64,000 nt of DNA from Psychrobacter pygoscelis (GTDB lineage Bacteria > Pseudomonadota > Gammaproteobacteria > Pseudomonadales > Moraxellaceae). This document shows positions 48,449-57,741 of the stretch, in pieces (position 1 is the stretch's first letter; every line of letters begins with the position of its first letter). The notes under the pieces were generated by a model, which saw only the letters and a program-made list of their open reading frames with translations, did not search any database and had not been told where the DNA came from. The stretch is taken from positions 930,001 through 994,000 of the forward strand of contig NZ_RQRU01000001.1 in assembly GCF_004335015.1 (NCBI RefSeq). Reading direction: 5' to 3'. Made by a program: the position numbers and the translations under genes.

Positions 48449-48682
48449 ATGTATATGGGTATTTGGGCTTTTTATACGACTTGCCGTCAAAGTGAGTTAG
48501 GACTTATACGAGACTTAAGTCATAAGGCGTCTATGAGTAGAACCCCTCCCTATTTCGAGTATTCTGAGAGGTATAAATCATGGTACGGTCTATACTTGAT
48601 GCTGACAGACGGGCTAGAAGAACCTAGTGAGGGCAATATTAAGTTAAGAGTGCGAGGGACGAGCACCGAGCTGAATCATTAA
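48449..48682 (+). CDS. Doubtful small open frame after the deacetylase gene
   Basis: A 77-codon frame beginning 3 bases past the deacetylase stop. It has aromatic-rich and charged residues but no clear ribosome site, signal or known motif. It could be translated by coupling, or be chance. Its stop falls just before the hairpins that end this transcription unit. Confidence 0.25.
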   Translation: MYMGIWAFYTTCRQSELGLIRDLSHKASMSRTPPYFEYSERYKSWYGLYLMLTDGLEEPSEGNIKLRVRGTSTELNH

Positions 48683-48709
48683 AGACCGCCTACCCTTGAT
48701 GCGCATATC

Positions 48710-48767
48710 AGTAAATCCTCTTTAAAGGATTTACTCTTGCAAACCTAACAAAGCAGTGCTTTGTTTT
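48710..48767 (+). terminator. Two consecutive hairpins ending the deacetylase unit
   Basis: The first is a perfect 10-bp stem AGTAAATCCT with a six-base loop (48710-48735) and no T-run. The second is AACAAAGC/GCTTTGTT with a three-base loop (48747-48765), followed by T residues, and is the likely rho-independent terminator. The convergent glycosylase gene ends 85 bases further on. Confidence 0.65.
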
Positions 48768-48852
48768 AACGTTTCTCATTCCCTTTTACAAGTACTCCAA
48801 TGCTAAGGCCAGTCTTTTTATCTTTTTTACGATGTATCTTATAAGACAAAAC

Positions 48853-49524
48853 CTACACGGGCATTGCCTCTTTATCCTTAAGCCAACCATAGTGCGCCCA
48901 TAGCAAAAGACTAGCGGCACTACGATGCGGTGACCACGGCTGCGATAAGTCTCTGAGCTGTTTCGGCGTAGGGCGAGCTTCTAGTCCTAAAAGCTGCCTT
49001 GCCCCCTCTTTAATCGCCAAATCATCGACGGCCAGCACATCAGCGCGGCCAAGTGAAAACAATAAATACATCTCTGCCGTCCAGCGCCCAATGCCCGTTA
49101 CGGCAGTTAGCGTTTTAATCACCGCCTCATCACTCATAGTAGCGAGGGCGCTAAAGTCGATATTGTGCTCGACGAGCGAGCGCACGTAGCGAATCTTTTG
49201 CCTCGATAGCCCGTTTGACTTTAGGGCCTCATCATCTGCTTTTGCAATACGCTCAGGCGTCGTCAAATCAGCGGCTACAAGCTTGTTCCAAATACTGCGC
49301 GCCGCGGCGACAGACAGCTGCTGACCGACCATCGCCCGCATCAACTGCTCAAAACCTTCAGGCTTGCGGCGCAGATCAGGTACGCCAATTTGCTCGTATA
49401 CTGGGGCAAATCGCGGCTCGATTTTGATGAGTCTAGCGATATGCTCAGCCAATGCTTGTTGGGTAGAAATAACCTCAATGATATCAAGATGGTTAGGACT
49501 ATTTTGCTTCGAGTTATTGGCCAT
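48853..49524 (-). CDS. DNA-3-methyladenine glycosylase II-like (AlkA-type HhH-GPD) enzyme
   Basis: A 223-residue base-excision repair glycosylase. The helix-hairpin-helix is LTAVTGIGRWTAEMYLLF and the catalytic aspartate lies in LAVDDLAIKEG near residue 165. The N-terminal portion has FEQLMRAMVGQQLSVAAA, the usual start of the HhH-GPD domain. It lacks the extra N-terminal domain of E. coli AlkA and is closer to the short glycosylases of the Mag1 type. It removes alkylated purines from DNA. Confidence 0.9.
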   Translation of the reverse strand: MANNSKQNSPNHLDIIEVISTQQALAEHIARLIKIEPRFAPVYEQIGVPDLRRKPEGFEQLMRAMVGQQLSVAAARSIWNKLVAADLTTPERIAKADDEALKSNGLSRQKIRYVRSLVEHNIDFSALATMSDEAVIKTLTAVTGIGRWTAEMYLLFSLGRADVLAVDDLAIKEGARQLLGLEARPTPKQLRDLSQPWSPHRSAASLLLWAHYGWLKDKEAMPV

Positions 49525-49573
49525 AATCTTATAATCTGTTTAGGAAAGAGGAGCGCTTAGGTAAAAACCTACC

Positions 49574-50518
49574 TTAAGATAAAGCGCGCTTGGCATTGGT
49601 TTTTTGGATAAACTGATATAAGGAGTGCACAATAGAGGCGGCAAAGATTAACACCCCGCCTATAGCCTGATAAAGGGTGAAATGCTCTCCATTTAACAGC
49701 GCAAATAATGAGGCAAATACCACATCTAAATTAAAGATAAGTGCGGCTCGGGTGTTGCCCACCACGCTTTGGAATTTCACCTGAGCCAGTGTCGTTAGAG
49801 CCGTAGCGAAAACGCCCATGTACAAGATGGCCAACCACACTTGCACTTGCGTAAAGTCGGGGATGGAAAAGTTCAGAGGATAATAAGACAGCAAGAGCAT
49901 GCAAAACAAAGACTGAAAAAATATGAACTGCTGCTGATCGCGGCGGCGGTTTTGCTGTTGGTCTTGATGCAGGTGTTGACTATCGCGCTCTAGTCCTAAG
50001 GCTGAAATATGACCGATGAGTAGTATCATTAGCGCGATCGCTAGCGCCGCCAGTCCCGCCCACGCGTAGCCTATGGTCAATGGCTGCATACTGGGGTTTA
50101 AAATAAAATAAGCGCCGACCAGCCCAAGGACAATCGCTGTGATATCGAGTGTGTTTGGTCGTTTGCCTTGGATTAATAAGGACAGCCCCACGACCAACAC
50201 CACATTAAGTGAGACGATAAATGCTGCTGTGGCCGAAGGCAGTGTCACGAGTGCATGGCTATGCCCCAATATCTGCAAACAAATAAGTAACCCGAATATA
50301 AATCCAGTAACGATGTTTCGATTGCGATTGCCCGCTTTAAAGATACCTCTAATGGTAAAGGGCAATAAAACCAAAAAGGTCACTAAGGTGCGTAAAAAGG
50401 CATAGACGCCAGCGTGAATACTACCGACTGCATTATGGGTCACTACAAACCCTAGTCCCCATAAAATTGGGATACAAAAAATGACAACCAGCGCGACTTT
50501 ATTGGTATCTTTCAGCAT
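49574..50518 (-). CDS. EamA/DMT-family membrane transporter
   Basis: A 314-residue inner-membrane protein with about ten helices arranged as two EamA repeats. Family patterns include WGLGFVVTHNAV at the start, TLPSATAAFIVSLNVVLV at the end of repeat 1 and a closing GGVLIFAASIVHSLY. A His/Gln/Arg-rich loop (about residues 175-195) separates the repeats. These carriers export metabolites or amino acids; the substrate is unknown. Confidence 0.88.
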   Translation of the reverse strand: MLKDTNKVALVVIFCIPILWGLGFVVTHNAVGSIHAGVYAFLRTLVTFLVLLPFTIRGIFKAGNRNRNIVTGFIFGLLICLQILGHSHALVTLPSATAAFIVSLNVVLVVGLSLLIQGKRPNTLDITAIVLGLVGAYFILNPSMQPLTIGYAWAGLAALAIALMILLIGHISALGLERDSQHLHQDQQQNRRRDQQQFIFFQSLFCMLLLSYYPLNFSIPDFTQVQVWLAILYMGVFATALTTLAQVKFQSVVGNTRAALIFNLDVVFASLFALLNGEHFTLYQAIGGVLIFAASIVHSLYQFIQKTNAKRALS

Positions 50519-50583
50519 AGTTTAAGATGGTCTTATCGTTGTTAGGTGATTTTATGGATCAGTTTGTCAAAAGAAAGGGCAAA

Positions 50584-51357
50584 TTAACCTAATAATCCTA
50601 CTATACCCTGCCAGCCTACTCGCAAACCCAATACCGTCAATATCACCAAGACCAACTGCCGAAAGCGCTGCTGCGACAGATGGTGACGTAGGCGAATGCC
50701 AAACAGAATACTGACCATAGAGACTATCGTCAGTATTGCAATTAACGTCCAGTCACTACGCGGCAGGGCCGAAATTGGTTGCCATAGAATGATAATCTGC
50801 GCAATTTTACCGAGTAGATAGCACATGTTGCCGACCTTGGCGATGGTGTTTTTATCATCGCTAGCGGACAACAGATACATGAGTAAAATAGTAGACATGG
50901 CATTGGTCGCGCCGCCGATAACCCCAGCCAATAGTCCAGTACCGATAAGGACAGGGGTAGTCGCGGGTAAGCGAATTTTTTTACCCGATACGGCTGTAAT
51001 CACATAAAAGGCGATGACCGCCGCCAGCAATAGTAGAATATAGCTGGCATTAACCCACAGTAGTAGCTTTACCCCGAGCATACTACCAAGCAGGCTCATC
51101 AAAGCCAGTAACCAGTAGTTTTTGAGATAATAGCTGAAATTCTGCCAAATGCTTTTATCACCGCCTATCAACCACGTCATCGCATTCAAGGCAAATGAGG
51201 GGAAGATAGTGAGAATGATAGCGTGCTTTAAAGGGTAGATACTGGCTAGCGCAGTAGTGGTCACTAGCGTTACGCCAAGACCACTAATCCCATGTAATAA
51301 CGATGCTCCGATGAAGATAAGCGCGAGAATGATAGGACTGGTTAATGGCATGATCAC
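50584..51357 (-). CDS. TSUP-family permease (TauE/SafE)
   Basis: A 257-residue membrane protein with about eight helices. The repeat start LLHGISGLGVTLVTT and the mid-protein GVIGGATNAMSTILLMYLLS are signatures of the sulfite/sulfur-compound exporter family. The gene lies between the DMT carrier and coaBC on the same strand. A second paralogue is encoded at 62.4-63.2 kb. Substrate is not determinable. Confidence 0.88.
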   Translation of the reverse strand: MIMPLTSPIILALIFIGASLLHGISGLGVTLVTTTALASIYPLKHAIILTIFPSFALNAMTWLIGGDKSIWQNFSYYLKNYWLLALMSLLGSMLGVKLLLWVNASYILLLLAAVIAFYVITAVSGKKIRLPATTPVLIGTGLLAGVIGGATNAMSTILLMYLLSASDDKNTIAKVGNMCYLLGKIAQIIILWQPISALPRSDWTLIAILTIVSMVSILFGIRLRHHLSQQRFRQLVLVILTVLGLRVGWQGIVGLLG

Positions 51358-51385
51358 TCTCAGACTTCAATCAAGGAGGTTGGCG

Positions 51386-52633
51386 TTATGACAGCGTATC
51401 ACTGATAAGAGTGACCAAGCGCTGAGCAATATTATCTTTACTGGCTTTTTCTAAAGGTACAGGCTGCTTCTTATATTGATTAGCAAAAAATACAGTCATC
51501 GCATTGTCGTCGCTGGCAAAGCCAATGTCTGAGCGCGATACGTCATTACAGGCAATCATATCGAGCTGCTTTGCTGCCAGCTTACTGCGTGCATACTTTT
51601 CAACATCTTGGGTCTCAGCCGCAAACCCCACCATGAATATCTCAGGATACTCTTGAGAGATAGTTGCCAAGATATCTGGGTTTTTGACCAGCTCTAGGGT
51701 CATACTCTCTTGAGTCTTCTTAATCTTTTGCGGCGCCGCATCACGGGTTCGGTAGTCGGCTACGGCAGCTGTCGCAATAAAAATATCACAACCTGACTCT
51801 GCAGATTCAGTAGCAGCTTGTAGCATGTCGTTAGCAGATAACACTTCCTCTCGCGTAACCCCAAACGGTGTCGGCAAATTTACCTTACCGCCTACAATGA
51901 GCGTCACCTCTGCACCAGCGTCTCGGCAGGCTCGAGCAAGAGCAAAGCCCATCTTGCCGGTTGAGTGATTGGACAAATAACGCACAGGGTCTATAGCCTC
52001 AATGGTGGGGCCTGCCGTGATGGTCACCTGCTTGCCCGCCAGTATTTGCGGCTGCGATTGCCGAGTTGCAAAGTGTAGCACCTGCTCGAGCAGCACTTCA
52101 GGCTCAGGCAATCGCCCTGCACCGACATCACCACAAGCTTGCTCGCCGCGCGCAGGCTCAATAAGGGTATAGCCTAAATCGCCTAAAGTCTGCGTATTAA
52201 GCTGGACGGCTGGATGCGCCCACATTTGTTGATTCATCGCTGGTACGACCATTACCGGGGCTGCTGTGGCAAGGCACACAGTCGCTAAGAGATCATCAGC
52301 CATGCCCATCGCCAGCCGCGCTAGCGTATTGGCAGAGGCAGGCGCTATCACCATAAGATCAGCCCATTTTGCCAGCTCGATATGGCCCATGCCTGTCTCT
52401 GCTGACTCATCAAGCAGCTCGGTGTGAACTTCATTCCCCGTCAACGCCTGCAAAGTAAGGGGCGTCACAAACGCCTGCGCCCCTTCAGTCATAATCACGC
52501 GCACCTTAAATCCTGACTTGATCAGTAATCGCGCTAAAAACGCAGATTTATAAGCGGCGATACCGCCAGTAATAGCAAGAATAACATTTTTGATGGGCGG
52601 TTTCGCTGGTTTATTAACAGGAGTAAAAATCAT
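51386..52633 (-). CDS. coaBC: CoaBC, phosphopantothenoylcysteine synthetase/decarboxylase
   Basis: A 415-residue bifunctional enzyme of coenzyme A synthesis. The N-terminal flavoprotein decarboxylase (CoaC, about residues 17-195) shows GGIAAYKSAFL, the catalytic histidine in GMGHIELAKWAD, PAMNQQMW and the cysteine in GEQACGDVGAGRLPEP. The C-terminal synthetase (CoaB) begins at GKQVTITAGPTIEAIDPVRYLSN and contains the AAVADYR and KIKKTQ motifs. It makes 4'-phosphopantetheine from 4'-phosphopantothenate, cysteine and CTP. Confidence 0.96.
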   Translation of the reverse strand: MIFTPVNKPAKPPIKNVILAITGGIAAYKSAFLARLLIKSGFKVRVIMTEGAQAFVTPLTLQALTGNEVHTELLDESAETGMGHIELAKWADLMVIAPASANTLARLAMGMADDLLATVCLATAAPVMVVPAMNQQMWAHPAVQLNTQTLGDLGYTLIEPARGEQACGDVGAGRLPEPEVLLEQVLHFATRQSQPQILAGKQVTITAGPTIEAIDPVRYLSNHSTGKMGFALARACRDAGAEVTLIVGGKVNLPTPFGVTREEVLSANDMLQAATESAESGCDIFIATAAVADYRTRDAAPQKIKKTQESMTLELVKNPDILATISQEYPEIFMVGFAAETQDVEKYARSKLAAKQLDMIACNDVSRSDIGFASDDNAMTVFFANQYKKQPVPLEKASKDNIAQRLVTLISDTLS

Positions 52634-53081
52634 AGTTCAGGCGTTCCTAACGACAAATGACCAGACGAATAAAAAGTCGAATGGGTAGTGGCTTTCATAG
52701 TAAATTTATTAAAAAAAATACTGGGAATTAAACTTGCTAATAGTAACAATTCTGCTGCAAATTAGGTAAGGTTTATTCACTCATTAATAAAGGTAGCCAT
52801 AAACCCTAATAGCTTATTAGTCGCTAGTCAGTCAACAGCTAGCAGCTATTTTAGACCTCATAAAAATGGCAAACAGAAAAACCACTAAAGCATAAGAGTT
52901 ACTTTTAATCGTTAGGTTAGCAAGCTTTTTATACTAGTGGAACAACTGGTTAGCATAAGATATGCTGAGCATGATATTGTGTTTTATACAATATTTATTT
53001 TCAATAAAAACCACATTGTATTATAAATAATATTAATAAGAATATTTATACATAGTAAGAATAATAAACAGGGAACTATCG
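52634..53081. other. Divergent spacer between coaBC and radC
   Basis: A 448-base AT-rich region carrying both divergent promoters. No repeat, RNA gene or operator was recognised. Confidence 0.4.
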
Positions 53082-53762
53082 ATGGCAATTAAAGATTGGC
53101 ACGAAGATGACAGACCTCGAGAAAAACTCCTAAAACTTGGCGCATCGCAGTTATCCGATGCCGAGATACTAGCCATATTCCTACGAACCGGCACCAAAGA
53201 CTCTTCAGCGATAGAGCTGGCTCGCTCGCTCATCACGCAGTTTGGTAGTATCGCCGAGTTACTAGCGGCGCCCGAACAAAAGGTGCTAGCTTGTCACGGT
53301 ATTGGCCTTGCCAAATATGCCCAGATACAAGCCAGTCTAGAGATGGGCAAACGTTATCTTGACAGTCAGCTAAAATCAGGCGCCATGCTTGATCAATCAC
53401 AAATGGTCAAAGACTATGTGGCCGCTCAGCTACGGCGCGAGACAAGAGAGGTCTTTGCGGTACTTTGTCTGGACAACTCACTCACCCTAATCAATTATGA
53501 GGTACTGTTCACTGGCGGTATTAGCTCATGCTCTATTTGTATCAAGCAAGTCCTGCGCCATGCCTTATCTCACGCTGCCAGTCGACTGATTATCACCCAC
53601 AATCATCCTCTAGTTAGCGCCGCGCCATCGCAAGCAGATGATGATCTCACAGAGCGCTTAAAAGAGGCTTGCACCCTTATTGATATTCAGCTCATTGACC
53701 ATATCATCGTCGGTCGCAATCAGGTTATGTCTTATGCAGAGCAAGGCCGCGCACCATTTTAA
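53082..53762 (+). CDS. radC: RadC-family JAB/MPN-domain protein
   Basis: A 226-residue protein. An N-terminal helix-hairpin-helix region (DRPREKLLKLGASQLSD, about residues 9-25) precedes the MPN+ domain. Metal ligands are in HNHPLVSAAPSQAD (near residue 172), where the usual HNHPSG is changed to HNHPLV but the H-x-H-x7-S-x2-D pattern is intact. RadC was long called a DNA repair protein, though its biochemical role is not proven. It stands alone here. The next gene starts 793 bases downstream. Confidence 0.93.
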   Translation: MAIKDWHEDDRPREKLLKLGASQLSDAEILAIFLRTGTKDSSAIELARSLITQFGSIAELLAAPEQKVLACHGIGLAKYAQIQASLEMGKRYLDSQLKSGAMLDQSQMVKDYVAAQLRRETREVFAVLCLDNSLTLINYEVLFTGGISSCSICIKQVLRHALSHAASRLIITHNHPLVSAAPSQADDDLTERLKEACTLIDIQLIDHIIVGRNQVMSYAEQGRAPF

Positions 53763-54090
53763 AGTGGCGATAAGTGACAATTAGACCTCCTATTAAAAGA
53801 AGCCTTCTATTAGATATTTTTATAGAGCACCATTTACTAATCTGGCGCATTTAAGCTTATAGCCTTGTCTCATTAGCAATGTCAAAACAGCTTTATCACT
53901 CTAAGTATTTTGGCTTTCATCTTGAGTTTTAATGACCAAGCTTTACTCAAGTTCTATGCTCAGCACTTTTTAAGTCATTGTCTATTTTACGATGACTATA
54001 TTGTCGATATTTTTTAAGTTTTATACTTTGCTTTTTTTGCGGCGATGGATTACTTTTATAGTAAGTTCATTATAAAAACGATATAGCGGT

Positions 54091-54156
54091 ACTGGGATGA
54101 ATTTTCCACAGCCTCTGTCGCCATGCCCGCAGCAAGCCAGAAAGATTCATCCCAGT
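54091..54156. repeat. Perfect 12-bp inverted repeat spanning 66 bases
   Basis: ACTGGGATGAAT at 54091-54102 and its exact complement at 54145-54156 enclose 42 bases of higher GC than the surroundings. It resembles the remains of a small mobile element or a structured RNA. No T-run follows, so it is not a usual terminator of radC. Confidence 0.55.
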
Positions 54157-54266
54157 TGCGTATCATATTACGATGACTCTATTTTAGTTAGACTCGACTA
54201 TACTCCTATTTTTATTGCCTTATTTTAAGTTACCGCTTCAGTAAGCTAAACTAATTGCTTTAGTTA

Positions 54267-54294
54267 TTGATAGTGATTATCATCTACGTATAGT
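54267..54294 (+). promoter_or_regulatory. Fur-box-controlled promoter upstream of fadE
   Basis: A -35 TTGATA (54267-54272) and a -10 TATAGT (54289-54294) are 16 bases apart. TGATAGTGATTATCA (54268-54282) matches the Fur palindrome of the imelysin promoter at 14 of 15 bases and covers the -35 and part of the spacer in the same layout. Start of transcription should be near 54301, reading toward fadE. Confidence 0.65.
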
Positions 54295-54300
54295 TGTTGC

Positions 54301-54356
54301 ACATAGCTTAGCAATTCTCCACTTGATAGCTTTGGGGGATTATCTATGCTTTTTTA
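54301..54356 (+). ncRNA. Candidate iron-responsive small RNA
   Basis: Starting 7 bases after the Fur-type promoter, about 55 bases run to CTATGC followed by six T. CATAG (54302-54306) can pair with CTATG (54344-54348), and an inner TTCTCC can pair with GGGGGA, giving a terminator-like fold. A UUCUCC stretch could pair with ribosome-binding sites. The alternative is that this is only the start of a 255-base fadE leader. No similarity to a known small RNA was recognised. Confidence 0.3.
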
Positions 54357-54555
54357 TAATATAGTGAATTTTATAGCCAGTATTTTTACCTCGTTTATAG
54401 CGTGAGTTGGCTTTTTTAATAATTGAGCTTTGACGTGAACTCCTAAGGGATTCTTATTAATAAGCTGTCATTCTTTGTCATTCTGCTTTACTATTTAAAC
54501 GTTACTATTAGACGTTGACCTCGTATCTTTATATTCAAATGCTAAGGAGGCAATC

Positions 54556-57405
54556 ATGGCGATTGGCCTATTTATTTTGGCAATTCTGATTCAGCTAGCC
54601 ATGGTATTGGCTATCTTTTTAATAGGATTGTCCCGTATTACCGGCAGCATAGTGGCCATAGTGACTGTGATTGTTACTGCCTTTATTAGTCCATGGTCGC
54701 TGATTTTGGGTGTCCCTATTGCATTATTATGTTTAGTGCTGCTCCTTACTCCGCTACGTCAAGCGCTTATTACCAAGCCTGTCTATAAAGCGCTGGGCGG
54801 GGCTATGCCAAGCATGAGTGATACTGAGCGCGAAGCGCTAGATGCCGGTACTAGCTGGTGGGAAAAAGAGCTGTTTATGGGAGCGCCCGACTGGGATACC
54901 TTTGCCAGCTACCCCTATCCTACCTTATCGGATGAAGAGCAGTCGTTCATTGATAATGAAGTCGAGACGCTCTGTAAGATGCTGGATGAATGGCAGATTC
55001 ATCATGAGGATAAAGACCTCTCGCCTGAAGCTTGGCAATACATCAAAGACAATGGCTTCTTGGGATTAATTATTCCTAAGTCTTATGGTGGCCGCGAGTT
55101 TACCTCTTATGCACAAAGCCGCGTGATGAGTAAGATTGCCTCGCGCAGTCTAACGGCTGCAGTATCTTGCATGGTCCCCAACTCTTTAGGGCCTGGTGAG
55201 CTGCTCATGCACTACGGCACCGAAGCGCAAAAGGATCGTTGGCTACCAGGATTAGCTAAAGGTACTGAGGTTCCGTGCTTTGGCTTGACGGGACCAGAAG
55301 CTGGCTCTGATGCGGGCGCTATCCCAGATACAGGCGTGGTCTGCTATGGCGAGCATAACGGCGAGCAGATGCTTGGCCTACGTATGAACTTCTCCAAACG
55401 CTGGATTACCCTTGCGCCTATTGCAACGGTCGTAGGACTGGCCTTTAAGATGTATGACCCTGAGGGGCTACTCGGCGATAAAGACAAAACCGATTATGGT
55501 ATCACCTGTGCCTTAGTCCCCTCTAACCATGAGGGCGTCATCGTTGGTAATCGTCATAATCCAGGCGGCTCGCCCTTTATGAACGGTACGGTTGACGGCA
55601 AAGACGTCTTTATTCCGCTCGACTTTATCATCGGCGGCGTCGAAAATGCCGGTCGCGGCTGGCGTATGCTTATGGAGTGTCTCGGTGTCGGCCGTGGTAT
55701 CTCTCTGCCTGCCTTATCGACATCTGCAGGGGATATGAGCTATCTCACCGTTGGAGCCTTTGCCAAGATTCGTGAGCAGTTTAAGATCTCTGTCGGTAAG
55801 TTCGAAGGTGTGCAAGACGCCACCAGTCGTATCGCCAGTAATACCTATATGCTTGAGGCATTTCGTCACCTAGTAACTTGCGGTCTGAACCAAGGCGGCA
55901 CACCATCTGTAATGACAGCGATGGCGAAATACTATGCCACTGAGACGATGCGCGAGGTCGTCAATGATGGTATGGACGTGGTCGGTGGCCGTGCTATTCA
56001 GCTTGGCCCGCGTAACTTCTTGGCCCTTCCCTATCAAGCTATTCCCGTCTCTATTACCGTAGAGGGCGCTAATATCTTGACACGGTCTTTGATGATCTTC
56101 GGTCAAGGGGCGATGCGCTGTCATCCTTATCTATTCGAAGAGCTGCAACTGTTACAAAGCGATGATAAAGAGGCGGCTGTTAAGACCTTTGATGATATGT
56201 TCTTCAAACATCTTGGCTATACCTTCAACCGCGGTGCCAGAGCCTTTATTGCCGGTTATATCGGTGGTAGTAGCGCAGCGCCAAGCTTTGCTGATAGCTT
56301 TACTCGCCCGTACTACAAGCATATCAATCGTTTAAGTGCTGACTTTGCCCTAACTGCAGACATGGCGCTTGGTCTACTCGCTGGTGACCTAAAACGTAAA
56401 GAGATGCTCTCTGGGCGCTTGGCTGATATTCATGGTCACTTATTTATTGCCACGGCTATTTTGCAGTTTTATGAGCATGGCAGTAAATCTGAGACTGAAC
56501 GACTACATGCCGAGCTGGCACTTAAAAATTCCTTATATATCGTGCAAGAAGCATTCTTATCCTTCTTTGCCAACTTCCCGAACAAGATGGCGGCAGGACT
56601 GGTCAAGTTTGTTACTTTCCCAAGCGGGCGTATCTTTAGCCCTGCCAGTGACGAGCTAAAACGTCAGCTTGGCGATGTCATTATGGATGATCATAGCGAC
56701 AACCCTTTCCGCGATTTTTTGAAGACGATGGTGTACTACAACACCGAGCCTAATGATGTGACCGGTCGTCTTGAGCATACCTATCAGACCTTACTTGAGA
56801 TTGAACCGCTCTGGCATAAGTTCAAAAAGGCGGAGCACAAAGGCAGCTTTGAAGGCTTAACCTTTGAAGATCATGTGGTGAATGCGACGCAAAGCGGAAA
56901 CCTCACTGAGTCCGAGGCCGAGCAGCTAATTACCTATAACGCTCAGCGTTTTGACGCTTTGCTCACCGATGTCTTTGACCATAGCTTAAGCGAGGTTCAA
57001 GAGCGAGCTAACCCGCATACTCTAGAAAATGCCGCTGACAATCTTACGAACTATGCTGACGTCAAAAACAACTCAAACCAAGCTGTCCATGAAAAAACAG
57101 GCGATGAGAATGCCGCGCATGGCTATGAGGAAGATGGCGACGTGAAGATGGCTGATGAGCAGCGTACGGTCACTGAAAAGGTCGATCAAGCTGACTTTGA
57201 TGAGGCGCATCCTGAGACTGAGGCATTAGATCACCGTCAGCGTGATGCTGAAGATAGTCTAAATGCGCGAATGCGGGCCAATCACGGCGCCGAAGCTAAC
57301 GGTGATGTGGTCATTGAAGAGCCACCTAGCAAAACAGATCCTGCTAAAGAATGGCATGACGGGCTACGCCGCGATACAGACGCAGATGCTAATGAGCCTA
57401 AATAG
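54556..57405 (+). CDS. fadE: FadE-type acyl-CoA dehydrogenase with long acidic C-terminal tail
   Basis: A 949-residue flavoprotein catalysing the first step of fatty-acid beta-oxidation. Hydrophobic N-terminal helices (about residues 2-75) anchor it in the membrane. The dehydrogenase domain follows with GLIIPKSYGG, CFGLTGPEAGSDAG near 250 and GMDVVGGRAIQLGP near 475. The DUF1974-type C-terminal domain covers about 520-800. E. coli FadE has 814 residues. Here an extra roughly 120-residue tail rich in Asp, Glu, Asn and Ala extends from about 830. CTAAGGAGGCAATC before the ATG is a very strong ribosome site. A terminator follows. Confidence 0.94.
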   Translation: MAIGLFILAILIQLAMVLAIFLIGLSRITGSIVAIVTVIVTAFISPWSLILGVPIALLCLVLLLTPLRQALITKPVYKALGGAMPSMSDTEREALDAGTSWWEKELFMGAPDWDTFASYPYPTLSDEEQSFIDNEVETLCKMLDEWQIHHEDKDLSPEAWQYIKDNGFLGLIIPKSYGGREFTSYAQSRVMSKIASRSLTAAVSCMVPNSLGPGELLMHYGTEAQKDRWLPGLAKGTEVPCFGLTGPEAGSDAGAIPDTGVVCYGEHNGEQMLGLRMNFSKRWITLAPIATVVGLAFKMYDPEGLLGDKDKTDYGITCALVPSNHEGVIVGNRHNPGGSPFMNGTVDGKDVFIPLDFIIGGVENAGRGWRMLMECLGVGRGISLPALSTSAGDMSYLTVGAFAKIREQFKISVGKFEGVQDATSRIASNTYMLEAFRHLVTCGLNQGGTPSVMTAMAKYYATETMREVVNDGMDVVGGRAIQLGPRNFLALPYQAIPVSITVEGANILTRSLMIFGQGAMRCHPYLFEELQLLQSDDKEAAVKTFDDMFFKHLGYTFNRGARAFIAGYIGGSSAAPSFADSFTRPYYKHINRLSADFALTADMALGLLAGDLKRKEMLSGRLADIHGHLFIATAILQFYEHGSKSETERLHAELALKNSLYIVQEAFLSFFANFPNKMAAGLVKFVTFPSGRIFSPASDELKRQLGDVIMDDHSDNPFRDFLKTMVYYNTEPNDVTGRLEHTYQTLLEIEPLWHKFKKAEHKGSFEGLTFEDHVVNATQSGNLTESEAEQLITYNAQRFDALLTDVFDHSLSEVQERANPHTLENAADNLTNYADVKNNSNQAVHEKTGDENAAHGYEEDGDVKMADEQRTVTEKVDQADFDEAHPETEALDHRQRDAEDSLNARMRANHGAEANGDVVIEEPPSKTDPAKEWHDGLRRDTDADANEPK

Positions 57406-57741
57406 ATAAGGGTCTAACTTGTAGACAATTATCTGCTCTGCCCTTTGATGAATGACAGCATATTAATGATAAGCTCCCCTATCACGGTAGGACTATCTAA
57501 AAGCGATGCTAAGTTAGCATCGCTTTTTTATTATTCATACGTACCGCTGAGCCAATGATAATCAACAAAAAAACTTTATTTTAAATAAAAAATATTTGTA
57601 ATAATACTAACTTTTCTTTATATTGTATTACAATACGATAACATTTTATCACTCTTACTAACATTACTTAATTGCCTGTTAGGTATCAATCCCTATTACG
57701 GTTCAAGACTAATGGGGATGAATTTTGCAAAGGACAAACAT
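57406..57741. other. Intergenic region with the fadE terminator
   Basis: A 336-base spacer. After the terminator at 57499-57529, an AT-rich stretch (57550-57660) probably holds the promoter of the DAACS carrier gene. No operator was identified. Confidence 0.5.
57499..57529 (+). terminator. Terminator of fadE
   Basis: AAAAGCGATGCTA pairs with TAGCATCGCTTTT around a three-base loop, and further T residues follow. It lies about 95 bases after the fadE stop. Confidence 0.92.

Larger units (their letters stand above)
53763..54555. other. Intergenic region with inverted repeat, Fur promoter and possible small RNA
   Basis: A 793-base region between radC and fadE. It holds a 12-bp inverted repeat at 54091-54156, a Fur-box promoter at 54267-54294 and a possible short transcript to about 54356, each listed separately. 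The remaining bases are AT-rich with no coding frame. Confidence 0.5.
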
